Origin: Actinomycetota bacterium
Lineage (GTDB): Bacteria; Actinomycetota; Acidimicrobiia; Acidimicrobiales; JAMCPD01
DNA: 64,000 bases
Reading direction: 5' to 3'
Assembly (NCBI GenBank): GCA_023379935.1
Contig: JAMCPD010000011.1
Location: 1 to 64,000, forward strand
The position numbers and the translations under genes are program-made. The first letter of the stretch is position 1, and each line of letters starts with the position of its first letter. Under the pieces are notes generated by a model. The model was not told where the DNA came from and made no database searches. It saw nothing but the letters and a program-made list of their open reading frames with translations. This document shows, one piece after another, positions 1 through 9,463 of the stretch.

Positions 1-141
1 GAGATAACCTTCTATCAAGCGTTAAAAGTAATCAACCACACCAACTCAGCCGTAATTGGAAATAAACGAAAGTCACACCTTATAGATCCTCTTTACACCA
101 AAGAATTCTCGGAAATCCTAGAATGTGCCAAAGAAACCTAA
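1..141 (+). CDS. C-terminal fragment of an unrecognised protein
   Basis: Frame 1 is open from the window edge to a TAA at 139-141 and encodes the last 46 residues of a protein (starting EITFYQALKV and ending ILECAKET). The segment is hydrophilic and soluble-looking, with no motif I recognise. The rest of the gene lies outside the window. It converges on metH, whose stop is about 85 bp away. Treating it as coding rests only on an open frame and plausible composition; it could be the tail of a regulator or of a transposase. Confidence 0.4.
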   Translation, partial: EITFYQALKVINHTNSAVIGNKRKSHLIDPLYTKEFSEILECAKET

Positions 142-224
142 AGTGGAGCCAAAAATCCATACCTATTTGCGGAAGACGGGAATTAGAAAGGATGCATGTT
201 CAAAGCATGGTTCGCCCATTGTGA

Positions 225-3200
225 TCAGGCAACGAAGTACTTAGCTTGCGGGTGATGACATATTATGGCCGTTGTGGTTTGTTCAGGAACAAGCTGGAAC
301 TGGTCTGATATGCTTACTCCTATACGATTAGCTTTGGTAAGTTCAACTACTTTTGCATTGTCCTCTAAGTTGGGGCAGGCGGGATATCCCCAAGAATAAC
401 GACCACCTCTGTACTGCTGTTTAAACAACCCGGTTAGGCTCGGGGCATCTTCATCGGCAAAACCCCATTCTGTACGTATACGAAAGTGCCAGTATTCTGC
501 CAGAGCTTCTGTCATTTCCACCCCAAGACCATGTAACAGCAGATAGTCTTGATACTTATTCTCCCTGAACAACGTTGCGGTTGTTTCAGATACGATACTG
601 CCCATACTTACTACGCTGAAACTAGCCCAGTCCTTTTCTATCTGTGCAGTAGCCGATAGCAGAGGACGAAAAAAGTCTGCTATACACAACCAAGGCGGTT
701 TATTCTGCCGCGGAAACTCAAAGCGCATCTGTTCTTTACTTCTTGATTCATCTGTCCAAATAATCAAGTCGTTACCTTCCCCGTTGACCGGGAAGTAACC
801 CCACACGACTTGTGGCACAAGGATGCCCTTTTGTTTTACCTTGTCCAGTTGTGCGGCCAGGACCGGTTGTATTCGTTGTTTGAATTCGCTGTCGGCTTCT
901 CCCTTTTCCGGTCTAAAACCCCATTGATGCCTGAAAAGAGCAGTCTGGTTTAGATACGAAGCTATATCATCCAAAGGTATGCCTTTAGCTATTTTAGTTC
1001 CCACAAAGGGTGGTGTAAATATCTCGTTATCAACTGCCACTTCGCTTGAACGCTGATCATATGGACGGTTGAACAAGTTTGTATCGCTGTTGTTTGCAGA
1101 CTTTCTGGGAGGCAGGCTTCTCCCCCCCGGTTTTTTACCAAACTCTGGATCGGATAACCCCTGACGTTTAAGTTCATACAACTTTTCCATAACATCAAGT
1201 CCTTCGAAGGCGTCGTGTCCATAGAACAGCTTACCTTTGTAGAGCTGTCTTAAATCACGTTCAACGTAGGTTCTGGTAAGTGCCGCACCGCCAAGGATAA
1301 CCGGTATATCTGATGCCCCTTGACGATTCATCTCTTCAAGGTTGTCTCTCATCACAAGTGTGGACTTGACCAAAAGCCCGCTCATTCCTATGACATTAGC
1401 GTCTGTTTCTTTTAAAACTCTAAGCATTTCCGATATTGGGACTTTAATTCCGAGGTTGTGTACCTTGAAACCGTTGTTGGTCAGTATTATGTCAACCAGG
1501 TTTTTCCCTATGTCGTGTACGTCACCCGATACTGTTGCCAGCACTATTGAGCCTTTATGGGTGCTTACAACCCCAGCGGGGCCGGATTGGATTGTTGTGG
1601 CTATATGCGGTTCCAGGTAGGCTACTGCCGCCTTCATTACCTCTGCTGAGCTAAGTACAAAAGGCAGTTGCATCTGTCCTGCACCAAACAGTTCGCCGAC
1701 TGTTTTCATGCCTTCCAACAGAATAGTATTGATAATCTGCAAAGGATCATAACCTTTTTGTATAGCTTCACTTAAATCCTCCTCAAGTCCTGTGGCTTTG
1801 CCATCCACTATGCGTTGTTTTAAGCGCTCGTCCAAGCTCAGCTCTTCAAGTTTTTTTGTGCTGTTTTTGGTGTTCAAGGCATCGGAGCTTTCGTATGCGC
1901 TCAGCAACTTTTGAAGTGGATCATAACCGGGACTGCGTTTGTCATATATAAGATCCAGGCAAATCTGTTTTATGGCGGAGTCTATCTTATACATGGGGAG
2001 TATTTGAGAGGCGTTTACAATAGCACCATCCAAGCCTGCCGTTACGCATTCATGTAAAAATACGGAGTTTAATACTTGGCGGCTGGCTGGAACAAGGCCA
2101 AAACTGATGTTTGATACTCCTAAAGCGGTATAGCACTGTTTTAGTTCATCCTTGATTAGTTTTATGGCATTTATGGTTTCCTCGCCATCCTTACGACCTT
2201 CTTCCATACCTGTGGATATAGGCATAACCAAGGGATCAAATATGAGATCACCCGGGTCCATGTGGTATTTTTCAGTTGCAATGTCGTATATCTTTAGTGC
2301 TACCTCAAGCTTTCTTTCAGCGGTTCTCGCTTGTCCTTTTTCATCAATACAGGTACATATTATCGATGCCCCATACTCTTTTGCCAGAGTGAAGAACTTG
2401 TCAGCTCGTGTACCCGAGGTATAGCCATCCTCCAAGTTCACTGAGTTTATTACAGACTTTCCGGCAAGTTTCGACAGTGCGGTTTCAACTACATCAGCTT
2501 CGGTTGAGTCGATGACAAAGGGCATACTCGAAGTGGTAGCTAAGGTGTCGAGCAGTTTGCTCATATTCGAAGCGCCGTTTTCGCCCGTATAGTCCACACA
2601 TACATCTATCATATGTGCGCCCTGTGAGACTTGATCCTTGGCTATTGCGGTACAGCTTTCCCAATCCCCCGCCAACATGGCATCCCGAAAGCGTTTTGAT
2701 CCATTGGCATTTGCTCTTTCACCGATAACTAAAAAGGAGGTTTCTTGCTTGTAAGGTACATGGTTGTAAAGAGAAGTTGCGCCGGGCTCAAAATTGAAAC
2801 TGCGCTTCGCCGGTTCGAGCCCGCTACACTGTTTAACAACTTGAGCTAGGTGTTCAACACGGGTTCCGCAGCATCCTCCGATGACGGACACCCCCAGTTT
2901 TGTAGCGAAATCGAACAAATAGTCTGCCAGTTCTTTGGGTGTCAGTCCATAGTACATCTTTTGATCACGTAACTCGGGAAGCCCTGCGTTTGGGAGGCAA
3001 GATACGGGTAGACGTGAATGTTCGCATAGGTAACGAAGAGGTTCAAGCATCTCAGCGGGTCCTGTAGCGCAGTTCATCCCTATTACGTCTATCCCCATTG
3101 CATCCAAGCTGTAGAGGGCCGCTGCTATTTCAGTACCTAACAACATGCGTCCTGTCAGCTCAACGGTCACCTGTGCCGTAAGAGGGACCTTACGGTTGGT

Positions 3201-3755
3201 TGTTGCCATAGCCCTACGACATCCCACTATTGCTGCCTTGGCGCTCAAGAGATCAAAGACGGTTTCTATTACGAGCAAGTCAACTCCACCTTCTAGGAGG
3301 CCAGTTGCTTGAAGTTCATATGCGTCACGTAACTCAGAAAAGCTTATTTGCCCCAAGGTTGGCAGCTTTGTGCCGGGGCCTATTGATCCTGCCACATATC
3401 TTAGATGATTGGTATTTGAGTATGAAGAGGCTACCTCGCGAGCTAGTTGTGCAGCTTTGAGATTTAGTTGGTAGTCCTTATCGGCTATCTGATACTCTTC
3501 CAGCACCACCTTGTTGGCACCAAAACTGTTTGTTTCTATGACGTCCACCCCCGCTTTTAAGAAAGCATCGTGTATATCAGCTACGACTTGAGGCTTTGTT
3601 TCCACAAGTATCTCATTGCAGCCTTGTGTCGCTTCGCCGCCGAAGTCATCCGGGGATAGATCCATTTCCTGAAGGTTGGTTCCCATTGCGCCGTCAAATA
3701 TGACTACTTTTTCAGATAAAGTCTGTAGATAGTTTTTTACTGAGTTATTTTGCAT
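225..3755 (-). CDS. metH: Cobalamin-dependent methionine synthase
   Basis: Cytosolic enzyme that moves a methyl group from methyl-tetrahydrofolate to homocysteine through methylcobalamin, the last step of methionine synthesis. At 1176 residues it has the full modular layout of the family: homocysteine domain (about 1-320) with zinc ligands Cys229 and Cys295/Cys296 (GGCCGT); pterin-binding domain (about 340-600, starting near VIGERANANGSKRF); cobalamin cap and B12-binding domain (about 640-880) with the axial-histidine motif GDVHDIG around His747; and the C-terminal AdoMet reactivation domain (about 930-1176, with RGGRYSWGYPACPN). Nothing is missing compared with the E. coli enzyme (about 1227 residues). 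It faces away from a cobalamin adenosyltransferase with only 14 bp between the two start codons. No cobalamin riboswitch fits in that space. Confidence 0.97.
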   Translation of the reverse strand: MQNNSVKNYLQTLSEKVVIFDGAMGTNLQEMDLSPDDFGGEATQGCNEILVETKPQVVADIHDAFLKAGVDVIETNSFGANKVVLEEYQIADKDYQLNLKAAQLAREVASSYSNTNHLRYVAGSIGPGTKLPTLGQISFSELRDAYELQATGLLEGGVDLLVIETVFDLLSAKAAIVGCRRAMATTNRKVPLTAQVTVELTGRMLLGTEIAAALYSLDAMGIDVIGMNCATGPAEMLEPLRYLCEHSRLPVSCLPNAGLPELRDQKMYYGLTPKELADYLFDFATKLGVSVIGGCCGTRVEHLAQVVKQCSGLEPAKRSFNFEPGATSLYNHVPYKQETSFLVIGERANANGSKRFRDAMLAGDWESCTAIAKDQVSQGAHMIDVCVDYTGENGASNMSKLLDTLATTSSMPFVIDSTEADVVETALSKLAGKSVINSVNLEDGYTSGTRADKFFTLAKEYGASIICTCIDEKGQARTAERKLEVALKIYDIATEKYHMDPGDLIFDPLVMPISTGMEEGRKDGEETINAIKLIKDELKQCYTALGVSNISFGLVPASRQVLNSVFLHECVTAGLDGAIVNASQILPMYKIDSAIKQICLDLIYDKRSPGYDPLQKLLSAYESSDALNTKNSTKKLEELSLDERLKQRIVDGKATGLEEDLSEAIQKGYDPLQIINTILLEGMKTVGELFGAGQMQLPFVLSSAEVMKAAVAYLEPHIATTIQSGPAGVVSTHKGSIVLATVSGDVHDIGKNLVDIILTNNGFKVHNLGIKVPISEMLRVLKETDANVIGMSGLLVKSTLVMRDNLEEMNRQGASDIPVILGGAALTRTYVERDLRQLYKGKLFYGHDAFEGLDVMEKLYELKRQGLSDPEFGKKPGGRSLPPRKSANNSDTNLFNRPYDQRSSEVAVDNEIFTPPFVGTKIAKGIPLDDIASYLNQTALFRHQWGFRPEKGEADSEFKQRIQPVLAAQLDKVKQKGILVPQVVWGYFPVNGEGNDLIIWTDESRSKEQMRFEFPRQNKPPWLCIADFFRPLLSATAQIEKDWASFSVVSMGSIVSETTATLFRENKYQDYLLLHGLGVEMTEALAEYWHFRIRTEWGFADEDAPSLTGLFKQQYRGGRYSWGYPACPNLEDNAKVVELTKANRIGVSISDQFQLVPEQTTTAIICHHPQAKYFVA

Positions 3756-3770
3756 TAAACTAACAGTCTA
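3756..3770. promoter_or_regulatory. Minimal divergent promoter region, metH / adenosyltransferase
   Basis: Only 14 bp separate the two divergent start codons. On the plus strand TAAACT (3756-3761) ends 8 nt before the adenosyltransferase ATG at 3770. On the minus strand TAGACT (complement of 3765-3770) ends 9 nt before the metH ATG. Both fit -10 boxes for leaderless or near-leaderless mRNAs, and neither gene has a Shine-Dalgarno sequence. The -35 regions would lie inside the opposite gene. This is inferred from spacing only. Confidence 0.4.
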
Positions 3771-4378
3771 TGCGAATTTATACGCGTAAAGGCGACGATG
3801 GAACTACAGGTTTGTTATATGGGGGGAGAGTGAAAAAGGATTCTTTGAGAGTTGCCTTGAATGGAGAGATTGATGAAGCACAAGCTGTTTTGGGAGTAGC
3901 GCTGGCTTTGTCGAAGGTTGACCCTGTGCTTGAAAGCGGGGTGCTTGAAATTCGGATACTTGGAGATGTTGGTGTGGAAAACCTACTACTTGATTTGGAA
4001 AAAGATTTGTGGACAGCTATGGCGGAGGTGGCCTGTTTACCTGAAAATCGTCATAAGTTGAAAACCGGAGCCTCACTCGTGGATCAGGGTATGGTTGATA
4101 AGCTGGAGAAATATATAGATATATTGGAGGAGTCGTTCCAGATGCCACAGGAGTTTGTTTTGCCGGGTGATAACAGGGTTTCGGCGGTATTGGATTTTGC
4201 TCGCACTGTTGTCAGAAGGGCGGAACGCTCCTGGGTTGGGTTATGTTCGGAAGATGTCACAGATTCGCTTGTTGGTGTCTATTTAAACCGTTTGTCGGAT
4301 TTGTTGTGGATGATGGCACGGTGGCGGGAATCATTGAGTTGTCAGTCATTGGGTCGGGAATCGCCCCAAGCGGAATAG
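3770..4378 (+). CDS. pduO: PduO-type ATP:cob(I)alamin adenosyltransferase
   Basis: Transfers the adenosyl group of ATP to cob(I)alamin to make coenzyme B12 (adenosylcobalamin). The N-terminal ATP-binding motif TRKGDDGTTGLLYGG, the following GEIDEAQAVLG, the central FVLPGDN, and the C-terminal helix with RTVVRRAERSW and YLNRLSDLLW are the PduO/MMAB hallmarks. Its 202 residues are normal for the family. The start has a TAAACT box 8 nt upstream and no ribosome binding site. It ends directly against the next gene (0 bp gap), so the two are probably one transcript. The methylmalonyl-CoA mutase large subunit at 7817 is a likely user of its product. Confidence 0.93.
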   Translation: MRIYTRKGDDGTTGLLYGGRVKKDSLRVALNGEIDEAQAVLGVALALSKVDPVLESGVLEIRILGDVGVENLLLDLEKDLWTAMAEVACLPENRHKLKTGASLVDQGMVDKLEKYIDILEESFQMPQEFVLPGDNRVSAVLDFARTVVRRAERSWVGLCSEDVTDSLVGVYLNRLSDLLWMMARWRESLSCQSLGRESPQAE

Positions 4379-4966
4379 GTGCTATTGAGAACTATGCATA
4401 TGACACGTAGTTTTTCTGATGCTCCCGTACCAAAGAAGCTGTTGGGCGAGGTACTTGAGTATGCAACCGGGGCACCCTCAGCAGGTTTTTCTCAAGGTTG
4501 GGCATTTGTGGTGTTGGATGATCAAAAAGAGATCGAACTGTTTTGGGAGATAACCAGTAGTGCAACTTGGCGGAAAGAAACTGTTCGCTATGTCGGCTTG
4601 AGCAAGGCCCCGGTTATAGTCCTGCCCTTAGCATCCCGCGAAGCCTATCTGAAGCGTTATGCCGAGCCAGACAAGCGGTTCTCTTCCGAGCACCCTTCTT
4701 CTTGGAATGTACCTTATTGGATAGTGGATACTTCTTTTGCAACAATGCTTATGTTGTTAAAGGCTGCCGAGTTGTCTTTGGGTGCACTTTTTTTCCGTAT
4801 ACACAAAAACACTGAAAAGCTGCTGAAACACCTTGGTGTACCAAGCGGGTATGAACCGATAGGGGCCGTAGCGCTCGGGTGGCCTGCTCAGCCCGGGCAA
4901 AAGCCACCACTTCGGGCAGAAAAAAAGCGACCCTTGGATGAGGTTGTTCATTTTGGCAGCTGGTAA
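4379..4966 (+). CDS. Nitroreductase family protein
   Basis: A 195-residue protein of the FMN-dependent nitroreductase fold. The N-terminal segment LLRTMHMTRSFSDAPVP matches the family's RxxRxF..PV opening, and APSAGFSQGWAFVVL matches the APSxxNxQPWxFVV flavin-binding strand, with Phe-Ser replacing the usual Asn. The C-terminal GAVALGWPAQPGQKPPLRAEKKRPLDEVVH is the typical end of the family. Substrate cannot be told from sequence; actinobacterial relatives include flavin and F420-linked reductases. It starts at a GTG immediately after the adenosyltransferase stop, so it is translationally coupled or read from the same mRNA. Confidence 0.85.
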   Translation: MLLRTMHMTRSFSDAPVPKKLLGEVLEYATGAPSAGFSQGWAFVVLDDQKEIELFWEITSSATWRKETVRYVGLSKAPVIVLPLASREAYLKRYAEPDKRFSSEHPSSWNVPYWIVDTSFATMLMLLKAAELSLGALFFRIHKNTEKLLKHLGVPSGYEPIGAVALGWPAQPGQKPPLRAEKKRPLDEVVHFGSW

Positions 4967-5095
4967 GCACGGCAAGGAACGGCTTGAGACCTCAGCACTG
5001 TAAGGTTTTATTTACCCGCGGATGGTTATAGAAAGGGAGTAAAAAATATTTTAAATTTTTTCGGGTGTGTAATATACAAAAGTTGATCAACATGG

Positions 5096-5101
5096 TAAAC
5101 T
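5096..5101 (+). promoter_or_regulatory. Candidate -10 box of a leaderless transcript
   Basis: TAAACT lies 7 nt before the ATG of the rhodanese-MoeB gene. That puts the expected transcription start at or next to the A of ATG. No ribosome binding site is present. No good -35 is visible at 16-18 bp. The flanking gap 4967-5108 is AT-rich and holds no other feature. Confidence 0.4.
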
Positions 5102-5108
5102 TTCTATT

Positions 5109-6290
5109 ATGACTACTTTCCGAGAAATGTTAAATGCTGCCAAATCACAGATCAGAGAGATATCTACTGAACAGTCTGAGGGTATGCTTTCAGATGCGCT
5201 GTTTTTAGATGTACGGGAGTCGGATGAATACGATCAGGGGACAGTCCCAGGTTCTATACATATATCACGCGGTTTTTTAGAGGTACAGATTGAGGGCAAG
5301 GTGCCAAACAAGTCCAAGCCCATTGTAGTTTATTGTGCCGCCGGTGTGCGATCGGCTTTGGCTGCAAAGGCACTGGGGGAGCTTGGATATACGGAGGTTT
5401 TTTCAATGGCAGGTGGTTTCAACAAGTGGAAGGACGAAGGCAGGGTTTGGATCACACCAAAGACATTGAACGAAGAACAGCGCAACCGCTATCACCGGCA
5501 TCTGCTTCTTCCTGAAGTCGGGGAAGAAGGGCAGGAACGTTTGTTGGAGTCTAAGGTTTTGGTACTTGGAGCCGGCGGACTCGGTTCACCGGTAGCTATG
5601 TATTTAGCTGCAGCAGGTGTTGGCACTTTGGGTGTGGTGGATATGGACATAGTGGATGCCTCCAATCTGCAACGTCAGATTCTGCATAACTTGGAAAGGG
5701 TGGGGGAGACCAAAGTGTCTTCTGCCGCCAAGACTATTTCGGCCATGAATCCGGACGTAAAGGTTGTTCCTTATGATGTGCGTTTGGGCGCGGATAATGT
5801 ACTTGAAATAATAGACGGTTATGATGTGATAGTTGACGGCACCGACAACTTCCCGACTAGGTACCTGTTGAACGATGCTTCGTTGATAAAGGGTATACCT
5901 ATTGTGCATGGTTCAATTTTCCGTTTTGAAGGGCAAGTTACAGTGTTCAAGCCTTATGATGGTCCATGTTATCGTTGCATGGTGCCTGAACCTCCACCAC
6001 CCGATATGGCTCCATCATGTGCGGAAGCTGGGGTTTTAGGTGTGCTATGTGGAATCATAGGCTCCCTTCAAGCTCTCGAAGCCATCAAGGTAGTGTTGGA
6101 TCTCGGCGATCCGTTGGTCGGACGTCTTGTGGCCTATGATGCATTGACGGAATCGTTCAGAACGTTTAAAGTTCATAGAGACCCAACCTGCCCGACTTGT
6201 GGAGCAGATGCGGGTGAGATTCTGATAGCCGAGTATGACGAGCTGTGCATGCCCCATGTCGCACCGCGTGAGCCTGTTCATGTGATATAG
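5109..6290 (+). CDS. Rhodanese-MoeB/ThiF fusion (MoeZ-like sulfur activation protein)
   Basis: An E1-like adenylyltransferase that activates the C-terminal glycine of small sulfur-carrier proteins (MoaD, ThiS or CysO type), joined to a sulfurtransferase domain. Residues about 15-115 are a rhodanese domain with active-site loop CAAGVRS (Cys76). Residues about 125-385 are a ThiF/MoeB domain with nucleotide-binding GAGGLGS (154-160), DMDIVDASNLQRQ, the DGTDNFPTRY motif, and the zinc-binding pairs CYRC (287-290) and CPTC (361-364). In mycobacterial MoeZ the rhodanese domain follows the E1 domain; here it precedes it. It probably serves molybdopterin, thiamine or cysteine synthesis. The lipoprotein gene follows after 7 bp and may share the transcript. 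Confidence 0.92.
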   Translation: MTTFREMLNAAKSQIREISTEQSEGMLSDALFLDVRESDEYDQGTVPGSIHISRGFLEVQIEGKVPNKSKPIVVYCAAGVRSALAAKALGELGYTEVFSMAGGFNKWKDEGRVWITPKTLNEEQRNRYHRHLLLPEVGEEGQERLLESKVLVLGAGGLGSPVAMYLAAAGVGTLGVVDMDIVDASNLQRQILHNLERVGETKVSSAAKTISAMNPDVKVVPYDVRLGADNVLEIIDGYDVIVDGTDNFPTRYLLNDASLIKGIPIVHGSIFRFEGQVTVFKPYDGPCYRCMVPEPPPPDMAPSCAEAGVLGVLCGIIGSLQALEAIKVVLDLGDPLVGRLVAYDALTESFRTFKVHRDPTCPTCGADAGEILIAEYDELCMPHVAPREPVHVI

Positions 6291-6297
6291 TTGTTCT

Positions 6298-7230
6298 GTG
6301 GGAAAATTTAGTTCTAAGAGACATATCACATTTCTGGGAGTACTGTTGTCATTTGGTATGCTTATACAGGCATGCGGTTCTGCTAGCGTAAGTAGTCTGA
6401 CGCGATTGGACAGTGTTTCAGCTGCCATGAAGGATGCCGGTGCTGCCCGATTTACCATAACCTTGCTTGCACATTTTTCCTCTGCTAGCGGACAGCCAAA
6501 GAGTGTGACTGCAGTTAGTGCCAGTGGGATATTCGATTTTGCTACCCAACAAGGATATGCTGACATAACAGGGGGTAAAACCGGTTCAGGTACGCCGCGG
6601 AGTTATTCTGCGGTATTTACCCCATCAGTTTATTACCTGGGGAATTTTCCGAATCCCTCGGGCCTGCCGTCAGGAACAAAGTGGATTGAGTTTCCTTTAT
6701 CTCATTTAAGCCTGTTACAAAAGTGTGCGCCTCAACTGTTTTATCAAGAAGGGGCACTAAATCCATACTGGTATGTTATACAACTGTCCTCATCAGTCGC
6801 TAAGATACTCTCTGATGCCAATGTAACCATCAGCGGCACCCCTGCTGAAAAACTATCTTTATTGACAAACCTCAACAAATTCAAAGGAACTACCGGTTCT
6901 GCTGAGGAAAAGTTTGAGTTGGCGACCGTAGGGGCCTCAACTTTTCCCACAGTTGTCTGGCTGGATTCTTCAAACCGCATACTGCGGTTTAACCAAATTT
7001 TATATGTTTCTCCTAAAAGTGTTACAGGCAGGGCTAAGGGGGGACCTAATGAAATGTTGCTTACTATGGATTTTTCCAATTTTGGGACAAAACTTAATTT
7101 GACGCCGCCAAATAGCGGGATACTGAACATTGAGAACTACTTGCGTCAACAAGCTTCCGCCTCCAAAGAGGAAACTTCGGGCAAGGAATCTCCGGCCGTT
7201 GAGGCTAATGAGTGTCCGGGACAAAGTTAG
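6298..7230 (+). CDS. Putative lipoprotein of unknown function
   Basis: 310 residues from a GTG start. The N-terminus KFSSKRHITFLGVLL-type signal peptide ends in a lipobox (LIQAC) with Cys26 as the lipidation site, so the protein should be anchored on the outside of the membrane. The mature part alternates beta strands and short helices and resembles the LppX/LprG/LolA-type lipid-carrier fold in general pattern (a repeated sequence of antiperiplasmic strands, AKxDIxGGKTGSG-like turns), but the similarity is too weak for me to assign. It sits 7 bp behind the rhodanese-MoeB gene and ends 6 bp before the convergent TlpA-like gene. Confidence 0.7.
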   Translation: MGKFSSKRHITFLGVLLSFGMLIQACGSASVSSLTRLDSVSAAMKDAGAARFTITLLAHFSSASGQPKSVTAVSASGIFDFATQQGYADITGGKTGSGTPRSYSAVFTPSVYYLGNFPNPSGLPSGTKWIEFPLSHLSLLQKCAPQLFYQEGALNPYWYVIQLSSSVAKILSDANVTISGTPAEKLSLLTNLNKFKGTTGSAEEKFELATVGASTFPTVVWLDSSNRILRFNQILYVSPKSVTGRAKGGPNEMLLTMDFSNFGTKLNLTPPNSGILNIENYLRQQASASKEETSGKESPAVEANECPGQS

Positions 7231-7236
7231 GAGCCG

Positions 7237-7848
7237 TCAACTGTGCGTCTCATGTCTCAACCATTGATATAACCGGATTGGAATCAGTTTGCCAACCATG
7301 ACATCTTTTATATAGCCTTTCGAGTTGACCAACACCGTGTCCGGGAGTCCCCAAAACCCATATTTTCTGTAAGCTATGCTTGCCTGTGGGTCAACCATTA
7401 CCAAGTATTTAACACCGCTTGTTTTCAACAGTTGTTTTGCATTGGATGGGGAGTCTTTTACATCTATTCCGATAAAGGTTACTTGTGAGCCGAATTTTTT
7501 CCAAGCTCGTTCCAACTGAGGGAGCTCTTCTCTACAGGGCGTACACCAGGATGCAAAGAAGTTAATTACTATGGGATGTCCCGTAAAGCTTGCCAGCTTG
7601 ATTACCCTTGAAGGGTTTTGAAGGCTGTGCAGACTAAAAGCAATCATTGGTTGGTTAAGGAGTGAGTTGGATTGTGGTGTTTTTGAATTGGAGGCAGTGG
7701 GTAGTGACAATGCCATTACTACTGCTACAATCAAAAAGATGGATGCGACCAGACCTAAAATAAACAGTATGAGGCGCCTTGTTGTGTATTCGCCGACCTT
7801 TTTGTAGTCTTGTGGTATGGAATCTTCCAGGTTTACTGATTCAGGCAT
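7237..7848 (-). CDS. Membrane-anchored TlpA/ResA-like thioredoxin
   Basis: A 203-residue thiol-disulfide oxidoreductase facing the outside of the cell. A single N-terminal transmembrane helix (about residues 26-48) precedes an AhpC-TSA/TlpA thioredoxin domain with active site WCTPC (Cys102, Cys105) after INFFASW, and the later motif [12 protein letters not shown] (here [14 protein letters not shown]). Family members reduce apocytochrome c or other exported proteins. No cytochrome maturation genes are nearby, so the substrate is unknown. The only good start puts its first 32 bp antisense to the start of the mutase gene. Either the two 5' ends truly overlap or translation starts further in. Confidence 0.85.
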   Translation of the reverse strand: MPESVNLEDSIPQDYKKVGEYTTRRLILFILGLVASIFLIVAVVMALSLPTASNSKTPQSNSLLNQPMIAFSLHSLQNPSRVIKLASFTGHPIVINFFASWCTPCREELPQLERAWKKFGSQVTFIGIDVKDSPSNAKQLLKTSGVKYLVMVDPQASIAYRKYGFWGLPDTVLVNSKGYIKDVMVGKLIPIRLYQWLRHETHS

Positions 7849-9412
7849 AACTATAAGTTCAGTTTACGATAGCAACAGCCTTGATGGCTGGAGTCCAGAG
7901 AAAAAACTGGGTCAACCGGGTGAATATCCTTATACAAGAGGTGTATATCCTAATATGTATAGGGGCAAGTTGTGGACTATGCGCCAGTATGCCGGATTTG
8001 GGACTTCCAAAGCCACCAATGAACGTTTTAAGTTTCTACTTGATGCCGGCCAAACAGGGCTTTCATGCGCTTTTGATTTACCCACACAGATGGGGTATGA
8101 CTCTGATCATGAAAGAGCATTGGGTGAGGTTGGTAAAGTCGGTGTAGCTATTGATTCACTCGAAGATATGCGAACTTTGATGAAGGGAATACCGATGGAC
8201 AAAGTGACCACCTCTATGACCATAAACGCCACCGCTGCTGTTTTACTTCTCCTTTATCAGATTGTAGCTGAAGAGAACGGAGTGGATCTAACTCGTGTTG
8301 GTGGAACTATTCAAAATGATATATTGAAAGAGTATGTAGCACGGGGGACATATATTTATCCACCACGTCAGTCTATGCGTCTCGTAACCGACACGTTCTC
8401 TTACTGCGCAAAACATCTGCCCATGTGGAATACAATCTCAATTTCCGGTTACCACATCAGAGAAGCCGGATCAACGGCAGTTCAAGAGCTTGCTTTTACC
8501 CTTGCCAATGCCATTGAGTATGTTAATGCAGCAGTTGAAGCAGGTCTTGAAGTCGATTTTTTTGCACCAAGGCTCAGTTTTTTCTTCAATGCTCATAATA
8601 ACCTTTTTGAAGAGGTGGCTAAGTTTCGAGCGGCGAGACGTATGTGGGCACGTATTATGGTTGAGCGTTTCGCGGCCAAGGACCAACGCTCTTGCCTGCT
8701 GCGTTTTCATGCTCAAACCGGCGGGTCGACTTTGACTGCCCAACAACCGGAAAACAATATCGCACGAGTGACCCTTCAGGCGCTTGGGGCGGTTTTGGGG
8801 GGCACGCAAAGTCTGCATACCAACGGTTTTGACGAAGCCCTCAGCCTCCCAACTACTACCGCTGCGCGTATAGCGCTTAGAACTCAGCAAATAATTGCTT
8901 ATGAGTCTGGCGTCGTAGATACAGTTGATCCGTTGGGAGGTTCGTATTTTGTGGAAAAACTAACCGATGATCTTGAAGCTGCGGCCTGGGATTACCTGAA
9001 TCGCATCGACGAGATGGGAGGGGCCGTTGTAGCCATTGAAACAGGGTTTATGCAGCGAGAAATTGAACAAGCCGCTTATGCTACCGCAAGAGCTATTGAA
9101 GATAGTAAAAAAATAGTTGTGGGTCAAAATAACTTTTCAGGTGAGGAGCCTTTGGAACCATCTAAATATCCAAATCAACCGCAGGTGGACTTGTCGGCAG
9201 CCGAGTTGCAGTCAGAGCAGTTGAAGCAACTACGGAAACATCGTGATGGGCCGGCAGTTCAAGATGCTTTGGAAAACCTGCGCGAAACAGCACGAACATC
9301 CGGCAATCTGTTGTATCCGATGAAGAATGCTCTTTTTCGACTGGCAACCATAGGAGAGGTATCCGAAGTACTGAGAGAAGAGTTTGGCACTTATCACCCG
9401 ACAACATTTTGA
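7817..9412 (+). CDS. Methylmalonyl-CoA mutase large subunit (catalytic domain only)
   Basis: Catalytic TIM-barrel chain of an adenosylcobalamin-dependent acyl-CoA mutase, which interconverts methylmalonyl-CoA and succinyl-CoA or a related pair. The signatures [66 protein letters not shown] and [11 protein letters not shown] are all present. Its 531 residues lack the C-terminal B12-binding domain, so it must pair with a separate small B12-binding subunit, which is not in this window. The IREAG variant of the active-site helix is the one I associate with stand-alone archaeal-type large subunits, so the acyl substrate should be treated as open. The adenosyltransferase at 3770 could provide its cofactor. 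Confidence 0.9.
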   Translation: MESSRFTDSGITISSVYDSNSLDGWSPEKKLGQPGEYPYTRGVYPNMYRGKLWTMRQYAGFGTSKATNERFKFLLDAGQTGLSCAFDLPTQMGYDSDHERALGEVGKVGVAIDSLEDMRTLMKGIPMDKVTTSMTINATAAVLLLLYQIVAEENGVDLTRVGGTIQNDILKEYVARGTYIYPPRQSMRLVTDTFSYCAKHLPMWNTISISGYHIREAGSTAVQELAFTLANAIEYVNAAVEAGLEVDFFAPRLSFFFNAHNNLFEEVAKFRAARRMWARIMVERFAAKDQRSCLLRFHAQTGGSTLTAQQPENNIARVTLQALGAVLGGTQSLHTNGFDEALSLPTTTAARIALRTQQIIAYESGVVDTVDPLGGSYFVEKLTDDLEAAAWDYLNRIDEMGGAVVAIETGFMQREIEQAAYATARAIEDSKKIVVGQNNFSGEEPLEPSKYPNQPQVDLSAAELQSEQLKQLRKHRDGPAVQDALENLRETARTSGNLLYPMKNALFRLATIGEVSEVLREEFGTYHPTTF

Positions 9413-9463
9413 TGTGTTGTAAGAGTTAGTCGTGATCCGATCCCGCCACCAAGGTGAACTGAT

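Noticed and set aside
1-224. End of an insertion sequence at the window edge
   Set aside because: No terminal inverted repeat or target duplication can be seen and the protein fragment cannot be tied to a transposase.
3740-3790. Cobalamin riboswitch expected near metH or the adenosyltransferase gene
   Set aside because: Only 14 bp separate the start codons; there is no room and no B12-box sequence. None was seen before the mutase gene either.
6045-6566. 173-residue minus-strand frame across the MoeB-like end and the lipoprotein start
   Set aside because: Both covered genes are well supported and the translation shows no recognisable domain or ribosome site.
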